64,000 bases of DNA from Plasmodiophora brassicae. Lineage: Eukaryota > Endomyxa > Phytomyxea > Plasmodiophorida > Plasmodiophoridae. The translations under genes were made by a program, and so were the position numbers. Numbering within the stretch: position 1 is the first letter of the stretch; each line of letters opens with the position of its first letter. The DNA is taken from NCBI GenBank assembly GCA_039704465.1, contig JASFAU010000019.1, forward strand, positions 372,001 through 436,000. The letters are read 5' to 3'. This document shows, one piece after another, positions 10,907 through 23,026 of the stretch. The notes beneath the pieces were generated by a model. That model was not told where the DNA came from. It saw nothing but the letters and a program-made list of their open reading frames with translations, and did no database searches.

Positions 10907-11335
10907 ATGGACTTGGATCTCGAGAAATCGAGATCCCACGGCCAGCCGTCACTGCACCCTCAAGTTCGTAGGCTTGTGCTCGAACTGATTCAGCTCTAGG
11001 ATCGACACGAGATTCAGTTCGATGCTAACCTGGACCTGGACAGCGCCGTCCCTATCGAGGACATTGACCGCAACCTCGAGGTCCTCATGCAATTCGGGGT
11101 CGACTATAAAGGCATGTTGCGCGCGTTCCAAGGCCGACGACCGGCAGGTGCACTGAGGAGATGCTGTAAGTATATATTGTCGTCTGATGATCGTGCGTGC
11201 ATAGGAGCTCCCGACCTTTACCGTGCGAGGAGAATGACGTGCCTGGTATCGCATGAAAGTACGGCCAGTGGCGCGGACGGAGTTCAGGTGGACACCTCTC
11301 CAGGATCTCAATGACTTGTTGGCTATCGAGGTGAT
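10907..11335 (+). pseudogene. Broken coding region with in-frame stops
   Basis: From ATG 10907 (MDLDLEKSRSHGQPSLHP) an open frame runs on beyond 11160, interrupted only by a TAG at 10997. It includes the acidic stretch FDANLDLDSAVPIEDIDRNL. A canonical-looking intron (GTAAGT...TAG) follows at about 11166-11204. After it, a frame with LPTFTVRGE, a single TGA and then RAWYRMKVRPVARTEFRWTP leads to a GTAAGT at 11337. The two frames do not join cleanly across the intron. Coding-like composition with two stops and a frame break suggests a decayed gene, possibly once the 5' end of the downstream gene at 11508. No family recognised. Confidence 0.4.
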
Positions 11336-11507
11336 TGTAAGTTGGATATGGCCGCGAGTAAGGTGCTTAATTAGTTGGAGTTAGGTTTACAGAGCGCGGC
11401 TCTCGGTGTACAATGATATCGTTACATACTCCACATTAACCTCGCATATATTGGGACAAGGTCCCGGTAGCCCATTCGGAGGTTATCATTTATGTCTGTG
11501 TCGACCG

Positions 11508-12065
11508 ATGGGTCAGATCGCACGGCCCCATAACGATCGTTCTGCCGGCATGGACTGGGTTGTCCGTGTCCAGGTTGGGACTGGAGAGGTCTGGCGATTC
11601 CCAGCGACGACGGGATTCCAGCTGGACAGTTACACCATTGACATGTTGCCAGACTTGTCGACACCTTATGAGCATCGTCTGTCGTGGAACCGCATGACAA
11701 TTAGCGAACGCTGTTTCGCACGCGATCCCCCCGAACGGCCAGCCATCCTCGAAATCATGGTACCCATCAAACCAATTGGAAGCTCATCGACCGCATACAT
11801 ATTTCGCCACCAGGACCTACCGCCAGAAGGTCTGCACTCTGCACCGAATATGTATCTGTCGTGGGCGCCACCAACCAACATGTTTTGCAATCCAGTGATA
11901 TCCGCTCGCATCAAGAGTAATCGTCACGAACTCCCCGTCAGTGAATGGCAGCCATCATCTATGCTCAGCGTGCCCATCGAAACCGAATGCGCTATCGACA
12001 TTCTGTTCCGCGACGGCACGACGACCACGCTCAGTATCAAAGTCACTCGCGCCAGCGACGACTAG
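11508..12065 (+). CDS. Hypothetical protein, unknown family
   Basis: Open frame with coding-like composition, ending with RASDD. The upstream part of the frame opens only with GTG at 11406, so the first ATG is 11508 (MGQIARPHND); a second ATG at 11550 (MDWVVRVQVGTGEVWRF) is also possible. The frame is open back to a TTTACAG splice-acceptor-like site at 11394, so a 5' exon may exist and the true protein could be longer. There is no signal peptide, membrane segment or known motif. The C-terminal half looks like alternating beta strands (IDILFRDGTTTTLSIKVTR). Confidence 0.5.
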   Translation: MGQIARPHNDRSAGMDWVVRVQVGTGEVWRFPATTGFQLDSYTIDMLPDLSTPYEHRLSWNRMTISERCFARDPPERPAILEIMVPIKPIGSSSTAYIFRHQDLPPEGLHSAPNMYLSWAPPTNMFCNPVISARIKSNRHELPVSEWQPSSMLSVPIETECAIDILFRDGTTTTLSIKVTRASDD

Positions 12066-12336
12066 GTAGTAGTCAATAATAGACCATTGGCAGCTGACGC
12101 TTCGACAAAACCGATCTCCCAGTCGACCCCAGCAGAACTGCTGCCTGCGGGGCAGAAGCTACAATGTCGACTGGGGCAAGCAAGTCGCGAGCTACACATC
12201 GGCGTCCCAGAATAGGACACCCGAGTCGCCGTGGCGCATGCGGCGTGCCCGCATAGCCGCATAGGTGCCCCGTACCGAGGGCTTCCGCGTGCGTCGAACG
12301 TCGGGGGGCGGGTCATTTTGAGAGTGGCGTCGCCGC

Positions 12337-15300
12337 ATGGATGACTATCGGCAGTATCGAGAGAAGGTCGACGCGTATGTCAGGGAGCACGGCGGCCAGC
12401 GCCCGCTCTGCCGCATCCTGATCGCGTCGAACGGCATCGCCGCCGTCAAATGCATACGGTCGCTGCGCCGGTTCGCGTACGAAACGTGGGGCGCCGATGA
12501 GGCCACGCAGTTCGTCGTGATGGCCACGCCCGAAGACGTCGCCGCCGGCGCTGAATACATTCACATGGCGGATCAGCTGCGTACGTTACCCGTTGCCATC
12601 CTCAGCGTTCATTCACGGGATGTCCCCACAGTCGAGGTCCCGGGCGGATCGAACGTCAACAATTACGCCAATGTGCGCCTGATCGTACAGTTGGCCATCC
12701 GCAGCCACAGCGATGCGGTTTGGCCGGGATGGGGGCATGCCAGTGAAAACCCGGAACTAGCGGAGGCACTGCTGGCTGCCAACATCACGTGGATCGGCCC
12801 GGGCCCTGAGGCTATGCGAGCTCTTGGTGACCCAGTACGGAACAGAATGTCGATACGCTGTGCTGAAACCGCTCTAGGTGACAAAATTGCATCGCATTTG
12901 ATCGCTCAGGCGGCAGGTGTACCCTGCCTGCCGTGGTCCGGGTCCGAGATCCTGCTCCAGTACAAACAAGGTGAGCCGATTCCATCTGAACTGTTTCGCA
13001 GCGCATGTGCAACAACCTGCGAGGAGGCGACGCGGTTTGCCGAAATGATTGGCTTCCCTATCATGATTAAGGCTAGCGAAGGAGGTGGGGGCAAAGGTAT
13101 CCGGAGGTGCGACTCCCTTGCCGATGTCCCAGCTGCGTTCACTGCTGTACAAGCCGAGGTGCGCTGTTGCTTCAATGCACTGGGATCGCAGCAGGCCTCC
13201 AGGCCTCCTGACTAAACTCGTGTCAGGTTGCCGGCTCTCCAGTTTTTCTGATGAAGATGGCCCCAAAGTGTCGCCACCTAGAGGTTCAACTTCTCGCGGA
13301 CAAGTACGGAAATGCAATCTCGTTGTACGGCAGGGACTGCTCGATACAGCGTCGCCACCAGAAGATCATCGAAGAAGGACCCGTGGTCGTGGCGCCCCCT
13401 GACGTTTGGGCTCAGATGGAGCAAAGCGCTGTGAAACTTGCCAGAGAAGTGGGCTATGTCGGAGCAGGTTCAGGGTTTTCGTGTGGAACAATTTGTGCAT
13501 CTTGGTAGTCTGATCATGTTCGCATGGCACAGGTACTGTCGAATATCTCTACGTCGAGGAAACCAACTCGTACTATTTCCTCGAGCTGAATCCTCGCCTT
13601 CAGGTAAGCCCATACTAACCGCGTTCGGAATGCCGCTGTTGACGTAAAGGATGTAGGTGGAGCATCCTGTAACCGAGCTGATTTCAAATGTGAACCTTCC
13701 AGCGGCTCAATTGCAAGTAGCCATGGGAATCCCTTTGTACCAAATACCTGACATTCGACGGCTTTTCGTGACCCCTGCCTCGTCAACCTCGTCACCTGTA
13801 ATTGATTTCGAAACGGCACACATGTGCCAGCCTGCCTGTCACGTTATCGCATGCCGAATTACTGCAGAAAATCCTGATAGCAACTTCCAACCAACATCAG
13901 GTAGATGCCAATTCACTATGTGGTATACCTGCCTAATCGTGATACACGTCAAAAGGATCGTTGGAAGACCTCAATTTCCGTTCAACTCCAAACGTCTGGG
14001 GTTACTTTTCCATCTCAAGCGGAGGTGGGGTCCATGAATTCGCGGATTCCCAGTTTGGCCACTTGTTCGCTGTTGGCGCTGACCGGTACGGCAACTAGCC
14101 GAACTCGTTTTCGAAACTAGCTAATCGAATATTCCAGTGAGCACGCGCGGTTGCATATGTGCATGGCGTTGAAGGAACTAAGCGTCAGAGGTGCAATCCG
14201 GACGACGATTGAGTACCTTCGGGCCGTCCTCGAGACGGATGATTTCACCCAGAATGCGACGCACACGCGGTGGCTCGAGACTCAGGCAACTCAAAGCGTA
14301 TCACAGGTACTGTTCTCTTTTGTGTCTGGTTGTCAAACCCATCTGGCTAACTGCGCGGTAGCAATCGCCCAGGCTGACTGCTCGAGTTATTGTAATCTTG
14401 TCGGCCGCTTTTGTCGCTTGGGGAAAATCTCGTTCTGCTATGGCTGATTTTATGTCACGCCTTGAACGTGGCCAGATGATTTATCCTGATGATAATGCCG
14501 AATTGATGTCATTCGCTGTTGACCTTATCTACCAGGTACGGTTAATTGTAGAGTTAACATGCAGTTTATTTGATTCTGGTTCCGGTTCAGGGTGTCAAGT
14601 ACGCTGTGCATGCCAATTTGTCTGGGCCGTCCTGTCTAGAAATAACCATCAACGACGTCACTTACCCACTCGTTGAAGTACGTGAAACGGCCAACAACAC
14701 GCTGCTGTTGACATTTGAGAGCCGGAACTACTCTATGTACGGATATGACGCTTCCCCTTCCTGTCCTCTGCGGGTTGTCATCAATGGGGCCACGTGCGTA
14801 TTCACTGGAGAATACGATGCTTCTACTGTTCGCGCTCCGATGAGCGGGAAACTTGTCCGGTACACCGTCCCAGATGGCGCGCCAGTGACTCGGGGTCAAT
14901 TGTTCGCTGAGATGGAGGTCGGTATTTTTGGTTAGCTTTCTCTGTAGCTATCCTTACTCTTGGTTTGCAGGTCATGAAAATGTACATTCCTCTGCTTGCC
15001 CGCGAAGACGGTGTGGTCCATCATACTTGTGTCGCTGGCAACGTTGTCTCTGCAGGCGATGTTCTTCTGCAAATGGACCTTGCTGACCCTGCAGCTACAT
15101 CCGCTGTTCAGATAGTGGAGTTTAATGGTGTGTTTCCATGCACTTCCCCTAATGTTAAGAGCGTTGCTCCTTACCATGACGACTTCAAGTGTTCCGAGAA
15201 AACTCTCATCAATTGCCTTGACGGTTATGCGCTATCGCCGTCTTCTGTTTCACGATCTCTACAATCCCTGCTGGTTGGTCTGCGCGATCCATTGTTGCCA

Positions 15301-18300
15301 GTCTACGAGCTTGACTGCATCCTACCTGCCCTCCGTGGGCGTGCAAACGTCCCTGAAGCTTGCATAAGCGAGATTTGGAGCATCATCGCATCGTACCGCG
15401 ATGCGATTAAGAAACCGCGTTTCCAGTGGGAGTCGCTGCCAGCGTTCCCGGTCAAGGATTTGGAGCGGATTCTCGAGATTTACAGCGTCGAAGAACCCGA
15501 ACTGCGAGAGTTCCTTAACCGTTTCAGGGGTGGCCAGAAGGCGTTTACCGTCCAGACCATCGGGAATCTGCTTGATCGTTTCTTTTCTGTCGAACAGCGT
15601 TTCGCTGGAGTTGCAGCAGCATCTTCAGTCCAACCGGAATTTGTCATCAACCGACTTCGCCGGAGCGTTTCATTTGGCGACATCAAATCCGGTCCAAGTG
15701 TATGGTTAAATCGTCTGCGTTCCCATTCGCTATACTCACTGCTTCGCGTAGTTGTGCCGTGGGTTCTCAACGCTTGAGTGGGAATCGTCCACCAAGGCCC
15801 CGAATTGCTTGGAAGACGTTGCCCGGATCGCTGTATCTCATGGAGCGCTAAAGACGCGTGCCGATTTGGTCACTCGTTTACTAGGCATTGTACAGTCCGA
15901 CCTTGCGCCTCTTCGCGATGACTTTTTACCTTACATTCGCCGATTATGTCGCCTTCGTTATGGCGGCCCTTGTTACGATTCGGTCGTTATGCACTCTCGA
16001 CGGATTCTTACGCAGGCGTCGTTGCCGAACGCGGCCCAGCGTATTGTTGCTGTTCGCACATTATTGCAAGCTGCTGTGGCTCAATACGAGTCCAGAGGCG
16101 AAGAATCGCCTGAAGCCATATTCACGGCACTGGCCGACCGCTCGCAAGACATATCTGACGTTCTGTTTAGGATCTTGGCATCTGGGCAAAGTCCTGCAAT
16201 TCGTCTGACTGCGCTGGAGGTGTACGCGCGCCGTCTGTTTCGCAGTTATTCTTCAATCGGAAACGTTACGCAGCAAACGATTGTCACGTCTCTGATGACT
16301 ACTGTGACGAAAGTTGGAGGCGACGTCATGGGTGTGACCATTTGGGCGGACGATATGGAGACTCTGCACCGAGAACTGCCGAACGTTCTCCAACCCTGCA
16401 AAGCTGTGTATGCCTGCTTTGCACACGACAACGGGGATGACGATGGACTTGCAGATGATCTTCGACAGCTAACCATGCAGTTTGCTTCCTTGTGTTCTGG
16501 CGCGCGTGTGACTTATGGTGTCGTACGGCCGCCTTCTATTCTTCGAGGCGATGACGAAGGTTCGTACCAAGGCGGGACTCGTTGGTCATGGTTCTAATGT
16601 CACATGTCAGGAGATGGGCCTGCTGCTGATCTAGAAAACCCGCGACTGTTCACGTTCGAGGCGCCAGACTACAATGAGACCCGGCTTCTTCGCCATCTGG
16701 AGCCGACACTTGCAGGCGAACTGGAACTGGAACGCATGGCTGCCAACTACAGTGTCACCGCTGTTCATCAAACGCGGATTGGTATGATCCGCGTGTTCCA
16801 GGGTGTTCCCCGGAAACCAGATGGTAAGCATCATGGCTTCCTGCGGACGTCGAGTGTAACGAATTGAACGCTGCAGGTACCCGGCGTTTGTTTGCGAGGG
16901 GTCTTGTTCGTTTCATATCGGCCTTGGGGCTCCGGATGGCTGCTGGCGAAGATGGCGGTGCTGCTGTCGTCGATCTCGATCGCCACGAGCCTCGTAACGA
17001 GTCGGAAGCTGCTCTTCAGGAAGCTCTGCTGTCCATAGAGTCTGCGATGGTGGCACTTGGACCCAGTGCGGAGGAATTTCGTGACAATCATATCTTCTTG
17101 AACTTCCTCCTGACCAGTGAAGTTTCTATGCCCGACGAATTTCTTCGCTCCCTCTTCCGCCGCTACGAATCTGTCGTCAGCCGCTGCCGGGTGACCTGTG
17201 TCGAAGTGCGCCTGACGGTCTCAATCAATGCGTCCACTAGCCAAGTTGTTCGGTTCGTTCTGACCGACCCAACCGGCCATATACTCGTCATTGACAGGTA
17301 CGTCGAAGAGACGGGCCCCGACGGCATCGTTCGCTACAAAGGCGAGCGTGGCGCCTTGTGTGGACTTCCCGTCAGCACGCCATACAGTTTGCGGACTCGC
17401 GTGGATGAGCGACGACGCGCTGCTCACCGTTTGCAGACGCAATTTGTGTACGATTTCCTCGATCTATTCCGAGAAGCCGTTGACCGCTTCAGTCATCAAG
17501 CTCTCCCAGTCATCGGTGCAAGCGGTCCTTCGTTCTCTTCCATCGAACTTGTGGCCACTGAGGAAGACTGCCGACAGCCTGCTGCACCTCATGATTTCCC
17601 TGATGGCCACAGCCAGGAGACGCTTGGAGCAGAGGGTATATTGCATGGTTGCTGCTGCGGTTTCAGTATAACTCATCCCGTGCTTCAGGTCTCCGTGCCG
17701 TTCACCGCTCGTCAGGACAAAACTCGATAGCCATGGTCGCATTGCTGCTTACCATTCGTGGCCGTCCGGTAATACTGATTGCGAACGACATCACAATCAA
17801 AGCAGGGTCTTTTAGCGTTTCTGAGGACGCTTTGTTCCTCCGAGCGTCTCGATACGCTCGGCGCCATCGTCTACCCCGCATTTACATTGCCGCGAACTCT
17901 GGGGCACGTATTGGCATTGCCGAGGAGGTTCTCCATACCTTCGATGTCGACTGGGTCAATCCGGATGATCACCGGAAAGGGTTCCGAGATCTGCTGCTCC
18001 CGACCAATTCTGGCGCAGCGTCGTCGTGTTTGACAGACTCTGAAGGGCGTCTTCGCGCTATCATTGGGAAACCGAACGCTGGAATTGGCGTCGAGAACCT
18101 GGCAGGGTCTGGTGCGATCGCCGGCGAAACCGGTGCAGCCTACGACGAAACCTTTACCTTAACCTACGTTTCTTCAAGAACCGTCGGGATTGGGGCTTAC
18201 CTTGCTCGACTGGGCCAGCGCGTCATCCAGGTACCATTTACCTTGTGCATTCAGGCGGCTGCACTGACGTTTGGGACAACAGAAAGGAGGCGATGCGGCC

Positions 18301-19890
18301 CCTATAATTCTCACCGGATATTCGGCGTTGAACAGCATACTGGGTCGGAAAGTGTATGCGAGCAACAGGCAATTAGGCGGCCCTGAAGTCATGTCCGGGA
18401 ACGGCATTGCCCACAAGATTGTTGACGACGATTTAGATGGTGTGTCGGCCATTGTCGATTGGATATCGTTCCTGCCTGACGTATCGCGTGAATTCGACGA
18501 TCCCATTGACCGCCCTGTGTCTGTGGACGTCGACGTTTCGTCTGCTTACGACCCTAGACTGCTGCTCAACGGCGACGGCAGTCACCCTGGTCTATTTGAC
18601 AAAGGGTCATGGCGTGAGACGATGCAGTGGTGGGCTCAGACAGCAGTGTGTGGGCGTGCGCGCTTGGGTGGCATTCCTGTGGGTGTAATTGCTGTCGAGA
18701 CTCGTAGTCGCGATCGGTTCACGGTTGGTAGTAGTCTCCCGTAACAGCTAACCGATCGTCATCTCACGTTGGTTCAACAGGCCGCAGACCCGGCCGAGGA
18801 AAAGAGTGAGGAGATGCGTTGCACCCAGGCGGGCCAGGTTCTATTCCCAGACACGGCATTCAAAGTCGCCCAGTGCATCAATGACTTCTCACGCGAAGGC
18901 ATCCCCATCATGATCCTGGTATTCGTAGCTTCCGGCTCGTGTTACCACATCCGACTCAATCTCGGGCGCAGGCTAACTGGAGAGGGTTCAGCGGTGGACA
19001 GCGCGACATGAACAACGAAGTCCTCAAGTTCGGTGCCCTCATTGTCGACGCGTTACGCACCGCCAAGGTCCCCGTGTTCGTGTACCTTCCGCCTGGAGGT
19101 CGGGGATAGCTGTCACTCCACGTGATTTCCTCTGACAGTGTTCGCAGCGGAGCTGCGAGGAGGATCCTGGGTCGTGGTGGACAAATCCATCAACAAGGGC
19201 TACATGGAGATGTACGCCGAAAACAGCAGTCGCGGTGGCGTCCTTGAGCCATCCGGCCTCGTTGGCGTTCGGTTTGGTGGACCCAAACTCGCCGCTCTCG
19301 CGCGGCGATTCGGTGATGACGTCCAGAACGACGGTGCTCTGCGTGCGGTGTACCTGCAGATTGCAGAGAAGTTTGCCGATCTCCACGATGTCCCACAGCG
19401 AATGCTGGCGACACGCACCATCGATGGCATCGTCCCCTGGCGTTCCGCGCGCTCCTTCTTCTACTGGAGACTTCGCCGTCGCCTGCTGGAGGCGAGCTTG
19501 GTCGACGATATCGGGCGCAAGGGACTCGAAGAACTAACGCAACGGTTCGACGACGACGCTACTGACGTCGAGCTCCTGCGATCGGTCTTTGTCGAGCGGT
19601 TCGGCAACGATGTCGACGAACGTCACCTGGACTGCCTGCAAGGCAACGCCGACGATGACCTGTTCGTCGTTGAATGGATCGAGGAGAACGCCGGCCGCAT
19701 CCGGAGCGTTGGCGAGCGCGCCCGCGTCTCCGGCATCGCTCGCGCATGGGCACGCTCGCTGACGCCCGACACTCTCGGCTCCGTTATCGACGCCATCCCT
19801 GAATCCGTTCGCGACCGCCTGCGAGAAATGCTGCACACCAAGGTCACCGAACGAGGCGACAGTGCCGAAGGGTCGCTAAGCAGTCCTTGA
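12337..19890 (+). CDS. ACC1: Acetyl-CoA carboxylase, eukaryotic multidomain type
   Basis: Carboxylates acetyl-CoA to malonyl-CoA, the committed step of fatty-acid synthesis. ATG 12337 opens [15 protein letters not shown]. The biotin carboxylase domain runs to about 14 kb: [30 protein letters not shown], the ATP-grasp loop [36 protein letters not shown] and [16 protein letters not shown]. The biotinyl site EVMKM is rebuilt across an intron; its Lys codon is 14977-14979. The central domain covers roughly 15.1-17.7 kb. The carboxyltransferase domain follows, with [50 protein letters not shown] and [16 protein letters not shown]. The stop at 19890 follows a charged tail. A dozen or more 45-70-nt GT-AG introns are needed, concentrated in the 5' half. 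All domains appear intact. With no second copy in view, cytosolic versus organellar location is unknown. Confidence 0.95.
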
Positions 19891-20122
19891 GCGCACGCGC
19901 GCGCGCCGTCATTGTCTTAACGTCATGATGCGGCATAGCCAATATAGTAAGGTCCCGTGTGCGTTCCCGGAAGCACGTTGATGGCGTGTCACAGAAGGCA
20001 GGCCGGGCCGGGCATCGCGTCGGAGCCTAGACCAGCTAGACGTTTATCGTCCACAGGGCAGGCAGTAGACGGGCATTGCACCCGACACGAAGGCAAGGTC
20101 AGGGGGGCCCCGGGGGTTGGCG
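19891..20122. other. Convergent 3' gap
   Basis: Shared 3' region of ACC (plus) and the PolX-like gene (minus). No other feature seen. Confidence 0.5.
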
Positions 20123-21229
20123 TCACAGCGTGACCTTGACGGCGGCCCGTTTGACCCTGTAGAAGGGCGTGAAGGACCCCGATCGCATCAACGGGGCGCC
20201 GGTAGCGCCGGCTCCCTGCAGCGGGAACGCGTCCCGATACCGAGGCGCCGGTGCATCGTGCATCCCGATCAGGTCGAAGACGGCCCGCTCCGTCGGCAGC
20301 AACCGCGCGTCGACGACGTCGGGCGCGTCGCTGTCGTGCCTGGGGCGCCTGACGACCTCGTCGGTGTCCAGGAGGAAGAACCCGGCGTCCCTGGCCGCCC
20401 AGCGCACGCGTCGCACGAACTCGTCCGACCCGGTCGCGTTCAGCATCGCGATCGCCCGGTGATCCCACAGGCACAACCGCATCCGCAGCCGGTGCACCGG
20501 ACGTCGTCGCTCGTCGTACGCGACCAGCAGGTCCACCTCGCGGTCGGTCTCGGCGAGCACGACGACCACCGTCACCGGCAGCGCCTCGACGATCGCCCTC
20601 AGCACGGCCGCCCAGTCGTCCTCCGTCGACAACGTCGGGTAGCTGATCACGACGTACAGGAAGTCGCAGCGTGACGCGCGCCGCCGGTACTGTCCGCACG
20701 GTTCGACGACGACGTCGACGCCGCCGCCGCACGCCCGCCGCACGAGGTCGAGGAGGCGGCGCGCCCCCTGCCGCGTCATCGCCTGCGGCTCGTTCGTCGC
20801 CGCGACGCGATGGGCGGGGCTGACCCACGGCAGGCGTTGCAGGGCGACGCCCCGCTTCACGAGCCGGCGCGCCATCGCCGGCCCGATGACGACGCTGCCG
20901 CCCAGCGCCATCAGCGCCGACAGCGTCGCCGACGACCGCAACCGGTCCATCAGCGGCGAGCGCCGCCCATCGCAGGCGACGAGCGCCTCGACGACCGCGA
21001 CGACGGGCGCCGGCACCGCGTCCGGGCACCGGGGCCTGCTGTCCTGCTCGACGGCCGCGGCGACCTGCCGGTACGCGTGCGACGTGAAATGGTCGCCCAG
21101 CAGGCGGAACGCGCCCGCCAGGTCCAGCAGCCGCCGCACGACGCTCCGCACCGGTACCCGCAGGCCGTCTTCGACGCGACGGTGCGCGTCGATCAGGCGC
21201 TGGTGGCGTCGGCGCCCGACGTCGCGCAT
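20123..21229 (-). CDS. DNA polymerase X-fold protein lacking catalytic aspartates
   Basis: Intronless protein of 368 residues starting at ATG 21229. The order matches DNA polymerase beta. An N-terminal helical domain has FRLLGDHFTSHAYRQVAAAV (41-60). A helix-hairpin-helix-like stretch follows with VVIGPAMARRLVKRGVALQR (113-132). The palm entry is CGQYRRRASRCDFLYVV (178-194), the position of the family motif GS-[FY]-RRG-x-GD-x-D. Then come HRLRMRLCLWD (246-256) and TGSDEF (266-271), and the thumb-like LLPTERAVFDLIGM. Family members need three Asp: two in the GDxD motif and one in R-[IL]-D-[IL]-R. Here the first site keeps one shifted Asp (189) with Phe/Tyr in the usual places, and the second has Arg. 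It is probably a non-catalytic paralogue that binds DNA or nucleotide. A rapidly decaying enzyme is the alternative. Confidence 0.75.
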   Translation of the reverse strand: MRDVGRRRHQRLIDAHRRVEDGLRVPVRSVVRRLLDLAGAFRLLGDHFTSHAYRQVAAAVEQDSRPRCPDAVPAPVVAVVEALVACDGRRSPLMDRLRSSATLSALMALGGSVVIGPAMARRLVKRGVALQRLPWVSPAHRVAATNEPQAMTRQGARRLLDLVRRACGGGVDVVVEPCGQYRRRASRCDFLYVVISYPTLSTEDDWAAVLRAIVEALPVTVVVVLAETDREVDLLVAYDERRRPVHRLRMRLCLWDHRAIAMLNATGSDEFVRRVRWAARDAGFFLLDTDEVVRRPRHDSDAPDVVDARLLPTERAVFDLIGMHDAPAPRYRDAFPLQGAGATGAPLMRSGSFTPFYRVKRAAVKVTL

Positions 21230-21304
21230 GGCGCGCTCGGACCTGCGCCCGGGCGGCCGCCGTTGCTTCGTGGCGCGTCCCTGTCGGTCTGTGTCTGTGT
21301 GTAT

Positions 21305-23026
21305 TTACAGGGCGTAGATGAAGGCGGTCAGGACGAGCAGGAGCGCGGTGGCGACAGCCGCGTCCGTCGGGATGGTGGCGGTGTTGCTGGTGCTGGTCGG
21401 GGGCGTGGGCCCGGACGCGACGGGTCCCTGGCCGCCGTTCTTCGTCGGCGCCGTCGTCGCCACGCTGCGGACCATGCTCTTGGTCAGCATGCTGGTCAGG
21501 GGGAACCCGGGCTGGACGTCGTGGTTGACGGTCCAGATGTTGGTGCCGGCGAGGCCTTGCACCTGGCGATGGTCAGTGCTGGGGGGGCGCACCTGTCTGA
21601 TCGGCTTACGAGGAAGAAGTTGATGTCCTGCTGGAGGTCGTCGGCCGTCGAGTACGAGTGCAGGACGCGGGTGCCGTCGCCGGCGGTCGTGCAGAAGAAC
21701 GTCGTCGTCGTCGCCGCGTCGTGTGTCACCGCGATTTGCGGGTTGGCGGCCAGCAGGTCGACGATCTGGTGGTAGGCGAGCTCGGCGCCCAGGTCGAACC
21801 CGAGGTCGGCCTGGTAGTAGGCGCAGGGCGTGTCGGCCGCCAGCCTGTACGCTGCCGGGCACGCCTCAGCGGCACACAGCGAGCCGGCACCCGGTGATCA
21901 CACCGACCTTTCGAGAAGAACCCGACGCCGGCCACGATCTTGCTGGCGGGCAACGCGTCGAACAGGGCCAGCGAGTCGACCATCGACGCTGGACGGCACA
22001 CCGGGTTAGCACACGCTCACAGGGTCGGCGCCCGACGGAGCGCCTACTGCCAACTTGGTTGCCCTGTAGAGCCGTGTGCGGCTCCGTCTTCTTCAGATCA
22101 CCCAGCGTCAACTCATCTGTCGTCGCGGTGAGTCCCGCCGATGGCGAACAGCTCACAGCGGCGACGTACAGAATTGCAGGTTGATGAAGTTGACGTAGTA
22201 GTGCAGGTTGGCGAGGTCCAACCCCTCCTGGATGTACCTGCGGGGCGTGTGCTCAGCATGCGGACGCGCCCCGTGCCTGGGCGATTCCTGGCTTACGAGG
22301 GCGACGATATCAACGACAGCGAGACGAGCAGGTCGGGTTTGCCGTTGGCAACGTCGGTCCTGATCTGGGCCTGCATCTCGCGCAGAAGCGACACGAAGTT
22401 GGGCTTGTCGTCGGGGACGCCGCACTTGAGCGGGACGCCCGGCGACTCCCAGTCCAGGTCGATGCCGTCGAAGCCGTGCTGGCGCACCCAGGCGAGCATG
22501 TTGCCGATGAACGTGGCCCGCGTCGCCTGCGTCGCCACACAGGCGGTGAACGCCGGGCACGTCTTCGGGTCCACGTTCTGCGTGTCGCCGCCGAACGACA
22601 GCATGACCTTGATGTTCGGGTTCGCCTTGCGAACCTGACACACACGAGGCCGGTTATTACTACCCGGTCGTCGGTGCCCACGTCGTCGGGCGCGCTGGCG
22701 CGTACCGTTGCCAGGACCTGCGCGTAACTGAACGGGTTGTTCGGGTCCAGGTCGGCCTGGTACATGGTGAAGATCGAGCAGTCGGTGTTGACATTGGCGA
22801 ACGAGTAGATCAGATGGGTCAGCAGCCCGGCCGGGATGTTCGTCGCCGGGAACGGCGCCTGGTTCGTGAAGAACGCGGCGACGACGCCGGTCGTCACGGG
22901 CGGCGTGTTCGGGATCGTCGGGTCCAGCGTCGGGTTGTTCAGGTTCAGGCGCGTCATCGGCGCGCCTCCATCGGCGACGGTCGCGACAAGCACCGCGACA
23001 GCGGCGACGACGAGTGCGCTCGACAT
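21305..23026 (-). CDS. GH18 chitinase-like glycoside hydrolase, copy A
   Basis: Secreted or surface enzyme of glycoside hydrolase family 18, expected to cut beta-1,4 N-acetylglucosamine polymers. ATG 23026 starts the signal peptide MSSALVVAAVAVLVATVADG; the longer upstream frame is not needed. The barrel shows VVAAFFTNQAPFPATNIPAG, LTHLIYSFANVNTD, IKVMLSFGGD and the catalytic DxxDxDxE as DGIDLDWES, so the acid/base Glu is present. Later segments are LHYYVNFINLQF, KIVAGVGFFSKG, TTTFFCTTAGDGTRV and GLAGTNIWTVNHDVQPGFPL. The C terminus is a Thr/Pro-rich spacer and a hydrophobic tail (VATALLLVLTAFIYAL), which could be a GPI-anchor signal. About five introns are needed, one only 29 nt (22635-22663). 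It is an inverted, near-identical copy of the gene at 28824-30617, differing mostly in the C-terminal spacer. Confidence 0.85.
22635..22663 (-). other. 29-nt intron in GH18 copy A
   Basis: On the minus strand the exon ends GACGACCGG, then GTAGTAATAA...GTGTCAG, then GTTCGCAAG. Removing exactly 29 nt joins TDDR to VRKANPN and keeps the GH18 frame; reading through shifts the frame. Copy B has the same 29 nt at 29193-29221. Confidence 0.8.

Noticed and set aside
10997..10999. Alternative genetic code reading TAG as sense
   Set aside because: TAG, TAA and TGA all end well-supported genes elsewhere in the window, so a decayed gene or missed intron is simpler.
19989..21029. 346-codon minus-strand open frame
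   Set aside because: Same strand but different frame from the PolX-fold gene; Arg/Gly/Ala low-complexity product.
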